Origin: Pedosphaera sp.
GTDB taxonomy: Bacteria; Verrucomicrobiota; Verrucomicrobiia; Limisphaerales; Pedosphaeraceae
Reading direction: 5' to 3'
NCBI GenBank assembly: GCA_028293325.1
Contig: JAQGPA010000006.1
Location: forward strand, 26,461-90,460
Length of the DNA: 64,000 nt
Made by a program: the position numbers and the translations under genes. Positions 60,854 through 64,000 of this stretch are shown here, in pieces. The notes below the pieces were generated by a model. That model saw only the letters and a program-made list of their open reading frames with translations, had not been told where the DNA came from and ran no database searches. The number at the start of each line of letters is the position of its first letter. Position 1 is the first letter of the stretch.

Positions 60854-61042
60854 TCAGGAGCCGGCGGTGATGGTAATAACCTGGCGGCCCTTATAGAAAC
60901 CGCACGCGGGACAGACCCGGTGAGGCACGAAAGGCGCGGCGCACTGCGGACAGATGCTCAGTTGTGGCAGGGTCAGCACGCTGTTATAAGCGCGACGTTG
61001 ACGTTGACGACTGTGTGATGGTTTACGCTTGGGAACACCCAT
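60854..61042 (-). CDS. rpmF: 50S ribosomal protein bL32
   Basis: A 62-residue ribosomal protein starting MGVPKRKPSHSRQRQRRA, which is diagnostic. It has a four-Cys zinc ribbon, CPQCAAPF and CPACGFYKGR. It lies 57 bases before plsX in transcription order and 6 bases after DUF177, the standard arrangement. Confidence 0.96.
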   Translation of the reverse strand: MGVPKRKPSHSRQRQRRAYNSVLTLPQLSICPQCAAPFVPHRVCPACGFYKGRQVITITAGS

Positions 61043-61048
61043 AATTCT

Positions 61049-61543
61049 TTAAAATTTTAATTTGTTTAAATCGGCCCAAGCAGACGAAACATCTTTAGTC
61101 TGACCTGCACCACTGCTACTGCTCTTCTTCTTCTTGCCGGCTGCCTTTTTTGGCAATCCGCCACACTCCGCTTTACACAACGGGTGTTGCGGAAACTCAA
61201 GGAGAATATCTTCCCTGATATAAGGCGTCAAGTCCACGCAATCATTGCTGATGGCGACCCTATCCTCCCCTTCCAACGGCAAATGCACCGCCCAATTCGG
61301 CAATTCCAGCCGGTAATCAAACGGCTTCAGGCACCGCACACACTCACATTCCAGCGTCAATTCCAGGCTCCCCGTCGCCAAAAAGCTGTGATCCACCTTC
61401 TGCACCTCCAAATCATACAATAACGGCTGTTTCAGGTGAATCAGCTCATCGATACTTTCCATATCCAGTTCAGCCACAGGCAGTTCGCCCTCCAGCTGCA
61501 CCGCATCCTCTTCCAAATGACGTATATTTACCAACAAAGCCAT
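61049..61543 (-). CDS. yceD: DUF177 (YceD) protein
   Basis: A 164-residue protein of the DUF177/YceD family, implicated in 23S rRNA or ribosome synthesis in bacteria and plastids. The N-terminal region has VNIRHLEEDAVQLEGELPVA, and the C-rich element LECECVRCLKPFDYRL resembles the family's metal-binding Cys site. A Lys/Ser-rich insert (AAGKKKKSSSSGAGQ) precedes a final helical motif (AWADLNKLKF). It heads the rpmF-plsX-fabH block, its normal genome position. Confidence 0.9.
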   Translation of the reverse strand: MALLVNIRHLEEDAVQLEGELPVAELDMESIDELIHLKQPLLYDLEVQKVDHSFLATGSLELTLECECVRCLKPFDYRLELPNWAVHLPLEGEDRVAISNDCVDLTPYIREDILLEFPQHPLCKAECGGLPKKAAGKKKKSSSSGAGQTKDVSSAWADLNKLKF

Positions 61544-61556
61544 AATAATCAGCTCC

Positions 61557-62048
61557 TTACGCCTCGGACTCTACCACGAGATGGCTCATCAATGCCTTTT
61601 GCACATGCGCCGGCACAAATGCGCTCACGTCACCCCCCAGCCGCGCGATTTCCTTCACAATCCGCGAACTCAGGAAGGTGTAAGTATCCTTTGGCATCAT
61701 AAAAATAGTTTCCACACGTTCGTTCAGCTTACGATTCATCAAGGCGAGCTGAAATTCAAATTCAAAGTCCGAGATAGCCCGCAACCCCCGCACAATCGCC
61801 TGAGCCGACCGACTCTCCACATAATCCACCAACAACCCGCCAAACGAATCCGCCTCCACGCTCGGCAAATGCTTCACCGCCTCCGTCACGAGGTCCAGCC
61901 GTTCCTCCAGCGTGAACAGCGGATTTTTGCTCTCATTTTTGGCCACCGCCACGATGACGCGATCGAACAGCTTCGTCGCCCGCTGGATGACATCCAGATG
62001 ACCATTGGTAAGCGGATCGAAACTCCCGGGATAAATGACCGTTCGCAT
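61557..62048 (-). CDS. coaD: Phosphopantetheine adenylyltransferase (CoaD)
   Basis: Adds AMP to 4'-phosphopantetheine in coenzyme A synthesis, 163 residues. Nucleotidylyltransferase motifs are YPGSFDPLTNGHLDVIQRA near the N-terminus (HIGH-type box is GHLD) and the late FMMPKDTYTFLSSRIVKEIA. RGLRAISDFEFEFQLALMN is strongly typical. I start at ATG 62048 (MRTVIYPGSF); the reading frame goes on upstream to 62321 but the extra part is in repeat DNA. The gene opens the minus-strand block. Confidence 0.95.
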   Translation of the reverse strand: MRTVIYPGSFDPLTNGHLDVIQRATKLFDRVIVAVAKNESKNPLFTLEERLDLVTEAVKHLPSVEADSFGGLLVDYVESRSAQAIVRGLRAISDFEFEFQLALMNRKLNERVETIFMMPKDTYTFLSSRIVKEIARLGGDVSAFVPAHVQKALMSHLVVESEA

Positions 62049-62174
62049 GGCCCGTAACCTACCAAATATGCTGCAAATACCCAAACAAAAAGGAAAAGGC
62101 GCTCCAACCATAAATTGCCAGAACCATGTCAAAACACGTCTCATAAAAAAATACCTAGTTTCGGCGACTTGCCA

Positions 62175-62188
62175 CCTTGACTGACCTT
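62175..62188 (-). repeat. CCTT tetrads at 10-bp spacing, part of zone 2
   Basis: CCTT starts at 62175 and 62185, the complement of the AAGG arrays at 35539-35933. Further members are at 62353, 62363, 62374, 62384 and at 62557, 62566, 62587. Confidence 0.6.
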
Positions 62189-62193
62189 GTTGT

Positions 62194-62318
62194 CCCCACA
62201 ATGGCCGTGCGCAAGCACCTCCACCCATAGGACTGAAAGCCCGCATGCGATATTGTCCCCTCCCCATCGTCCTCGTCGTCGTCCTCGCTTTTCCCCATAA
62301 TGGCCGTGCGCAAGCACC
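62194..62318 (-). repeat. Two GGTGCTTGCGCACGGCCA short repeats in zone 2
   Basis: Copies at 62194-62219 and 62293-62318 read, on the minus strand, GGTGCTTGCGCACGGCCA followed by TTGTGGGG or TTATGGGG. They match the copy at 35246-35270 on the plus strand. A variant (AAGTGCTTGCGGACAGCCA) is at 63272-63297. Confidence 0.65.
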
Positions 62319-62773
62319 CATAAAAAATTCATTCTTAAATTATCTTGACTGGCCTTGTCCATCCTTAAGGCTGCCTTGACTATCCTTAAATTCCCCCCCC
62401 TGACTAGCCCGGTTGTGGTCGGTGCTGTTGTCCCCAGGGTGACCAGTCCGGAAGGACCCCGCCGGTTTTCGACTCGGAACCCTGAACTCAAAACTCTGAA
62501 CATCTTGTATCTTTTCATATTGTCTGTCCGCTAGGACAAAAAACAACTTGGTATTACCTTGACTACCTTAGTTGATCTTAGTTTTACCTTGACCAGCCTC
62601 CCGTTTCCGAATCCCACAAGGCTGAAAGCCCGCCATGTGATAGCCTGGGCTGAAACGAGCACCAGCGAGCGCAGGCCCAGGTAAACCATCCCCAACCCGC
62701 CAAGCGCTGTAAGCGCGACACAAAACCGCCCACCGCCGCAGCATTGGCGACCCGTCCGGAAGGACCCCGGTCC

Positions 62774-62812
<39 letters not shown>

Positions 62813-62941
62813 TCCCCTTCCCAATAGTGCCAGTACGGAATCACCCTCCGCGTTCTCCGCTTGCTCCCATTGCTCCCCGCCTTGTGCCAGGTCACCTTTG
62901 CGAACTCTCCGCGACTCCGCGACTCCGCGGTGAACTCCCTC

Positions 62942-63091
62942 ACTCCGAACTTTCTTATCGTTCATCTTATCGATTCAACCACATCCCCAACTCCGTGGAT
63001 GTCGCTCGTGTCGCTCCTGTCGCTCAGCTTTTTTCGAAGAAAACCCCAACCCTCCCCTTTGTTTAATAGGCTTTGATGCGTTCCAACCTCC
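62942..63091 (-). repeat. 150-bp dispersed repeat, copy 2
   Basis: Reverse orientation to 34977-35126. The aligned core includes GAAAAAAGCTGAGCGACA and GAGCGACACGAGCGACATCC. The last part codes in the minus frame for MNDKKVRSEG, parallel to MSNKNVRSSG in the first copy. Confidence 0.75.
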
Positions 63092-63295
63092 CAAATTGTG
63101 AAAAACCCGATTCTTTCCCTTCCCGATCGTCGTCGTCGTCCTCGTCGTCGTCGTCGATTCCATTTCTTCTCCCACCTTCGTGCCCTTCGTGATCTTCGTG
63201 GTGAAAATCCATTCCCTCCCTTCCCATCCGTGTTTATCCGTGTGCATCCGTGGTTAAAAATCCTTTACCTTCCCCCATTGGCTGTCCGCAAGCAC

Positions 63296-63324
63296 TTGAC
63301 ACCTGTCTCAAATGACACTATCCA
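63296..63324 (+). promoter_or_regulatory. Promoter of the RES/Xre operon
   Basis: TTGACA (63296-63301) and TATCCA (63319-63324) are separated by 17 bases. The predicted transcription start is near 63331, only 2-4 bases before the antitoxin ATG, so the transcript could be leaderless. Confidence 0.6.
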
Positions 63325-63332
63325 TAGTATCA
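63313..63332. promoter_or_regulatory. Near-perfect palindrome over the -10, probable autoregulatory operator
   Basis: TGACACTAT and ATAGTATCA, separated by CC, pair in eight of nine positions. The site covers the -10 and the start region. TCAAATGA flanks on both sides repeat directly. Binding by the antitoxin encoded just downstream is likely by family behaviour. Confidence 0.55.
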
Positions 63333-63333
63333 A

Positions 63334-63798
63334 ATGAGTAACGCCCTGCCCAAGCCTACGACGAAAAAATCAGCTCGCGCAGGCATCGGCCTCGTCAGCT
63401 ATTACATCCACGGCACCGCCGCCAATTTCACCCAACCCAAAATCATCGCCGCCCTCCAAGCCGGCCTGCCCGTTACCGAATTGCAAGACCTCCAAACCAG
63501 CCTTGCCCTCCCCATGGACAAACTCGGCGCCAAACTCGGCATCTCCAAGGCCACCCTCCATCGCCGCAAACTCGGCGGACGACTCGAACCCGCCGAATCC
63601 GACCGCGTTGTCCGCTTCGCCCGGCTCATGGGCAAAGCCGTCTCCGTTTTGGAATCCCAAGACAACGCCCGCCGCTGGCTCAACTCGCCCCAGGTCGGAC
63701 TCGGCGGCGCCGTCCCACTGGACTACGCCGAAACCGAAATCGGCGCGCGCGAAGTCGAGGACCTGCTCGGCCGCATTGAATACGGGGTCTATTCCTGA
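63334..63798 (+). CDS. Xre/MbcA-type antitoxin (DUF2384) of a RES toxin system
   Basis: A 154-residue antitoxin with an Xre-like N-terminal helical region (LPMDKLGAKLGISKATLHRRKLGG), then the C-terminal toxin-binding domain with VRFARLMGKAVSVLESQDNA, ARRWLNSPQVGLGGAVPLDY and AREVEDLLGRIEYGVYS. The ARxWLxxPxxxLxGxxPLD motif is diagnostic. It overlaps the toxin start by one base (TGATG). The operator and promoter fit negative autoregulation. Confidence 0.9.
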   Translation: MSNALPKPTTKKSARAGIGLVSYYIHGTAANFTQPKIIAALQAGLPVTELQDLQTSLALPMDKLGAKLGISKATLHRRKLGGRLEPAESDRVVRFARLMGKAVSVLESQDNARRWLNSPQVGLGGAVPLDYAETEIGAREVEDLLGRIEYGVYS

Positions 63799-64000
63799 TG
63801 CCCACAGCCTGGCGCATCGTCCGAGCCAAACTCGCCCCCACCGCCTTTTCCGGTGAAGGCGCGGCCCTGTTCGGTGGACGCTGGAACTCGCGCGGCGTGA
63901 GGCTCGTTTACACCAGCAGCACCAAATCACTGGCGGCACTGGAAACCCTGTTACACCTAAACCCGCCCATCCCCTTAAAGTACGTCCTCATCCGGTTGGA
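63798..64000 (+). CDS. RES-domain toxin (partial, runs past the window end)
   Basis: The first 67 codons read MPTAWRIVRAKLAPTAFSGE then GAALFGGRWNSRGVRLVYTS and SLAALETLLHLNP. The Arg of GGRWNSRG and the Glu of LAALETLLH match the first two residues of the R-E-S triad; the Ser lies beyond the window. RES toxins (MbcT-like) degrade NAD+, blocking growth until neutralised by the partner encoded just upstream. The ATG overlaps the antitoxin stop by one base. Confidence 0.88.
   Translation, partial: MPTAWRIVRAKLAPTAFSGEGAALFGGRWNSRGVRLVYTSSTKSLAALETLLHLNPPIPLKYVLIRL

Noticed and set aside
61557..62321. N-terminally extended CoaD of 254 residues
   Set aside because: The extra 91 residues are in repeat-type DNA (GACARPLWG occurs twice) and normal CoaD starts at MRTVIYPGSF (62048).

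Overview
The window reads as chromosomal DNA of a GC-rich, Gram-negative-type bacterium, most probably a member of Verrucomicrobiota (Pedosphaera/Limisphaera-like). This is inferred from the genes present (LptE, WaaA and BamD-like envelope genes, PilT, an alanine/lysine-rich HU protein, the yceD-rpmF-plsX-fabH block), from large secreted proteins with HAF, HYR and PKD repeats, and from repeat-laden intergenic DNA. No rRNA, tRNA, CRISPR array, integrase or intact insertion sequence was found.

Layout, left to right. 1-1089: secreted GH13 amylase broken by an in-frame stop. 1.9-5.6 kb (minus): gluQ, an RmlD-like reductase, N-carbamoylputrescine amidase and a Ser/Thr kinase. 5.8-8.6 kb (plus): HU, panE and gltX. 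8.7-11.7 kb (minus): a giant HAF/HYR surface protein. 12.0-18.0 kb (minus): purEK, a royal-jelly-type protein, two YncE-like propellers and a DUF1259 protein. 18.1-22.7 kb (plus): chrB-chrA-MFS chromate-type operon, then a CDP-alcohol phosphatidyltransferase and a thiol peroxidase. 22.7-34.2 kb (plus): a long transport island holding an ABC-2 permease, a TPR protein, a MacB-type ATPase and permease, a His-rich lipoprotein, DUF3299, a TonB receptor, TonB, ExbB, two ExbDs and a coiled-coil protein. Two small paralogous His/Cys membrane proteins precede its two halves. 34.4-41.1 kb (plus): peroxiredoxin, a repeat-filled gap, prmC, murA and envelope-assembly genes. 41.2-46.1 kb (minus): a 1.6 k-residue propeller/cytochrome protein. 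46.3-51.0 kb (minus): five overlapping genes that look like an undescribed lipid pathway (desaturase, PAP2, BtaA-like transferase, GNAT, heme-oxygenase-fold diiron enzyme). 51-57 kb: RbsD-like protein, a zinc-ribbon kinase, a probable structured RNA, an antiporter and waaA. 57.2-62.0 kb (minus): pilT, PilZ, fabH, plsX, rpmF, yceD and coaD. 63.3-64.0 kb (plus): the start of a RES/Xre toxin-antitoxin pair.

The most unusual material is of four kinds. First, the five-gene lipid operon, whose last enzyme has carboxylate/histidine spacing matching CADD-type diiron proteins. Second, the metal-type transport island, with the duplicated small proteins and a leader before the receptor that resembles a compressed cobalamin riboswitch with a possible pseudoknot. 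Third, a promoter-to-terminator non-coding transcript near 53.5 kb. Fourth, two intergenic zones (34.2-36.1 and 62.1-63.3 kb) that share several repeat families in opposite orientation: a 150-bp element, palindromes with compensatory changes, AAGG tetrads spaced at about 10 bp and GTC triplet runs.

Functions were assigned by reading motifs and gene order without database searches. Names of conserved housekeeping families are secure; substrates of transporters and the product of the lipid operon are not.
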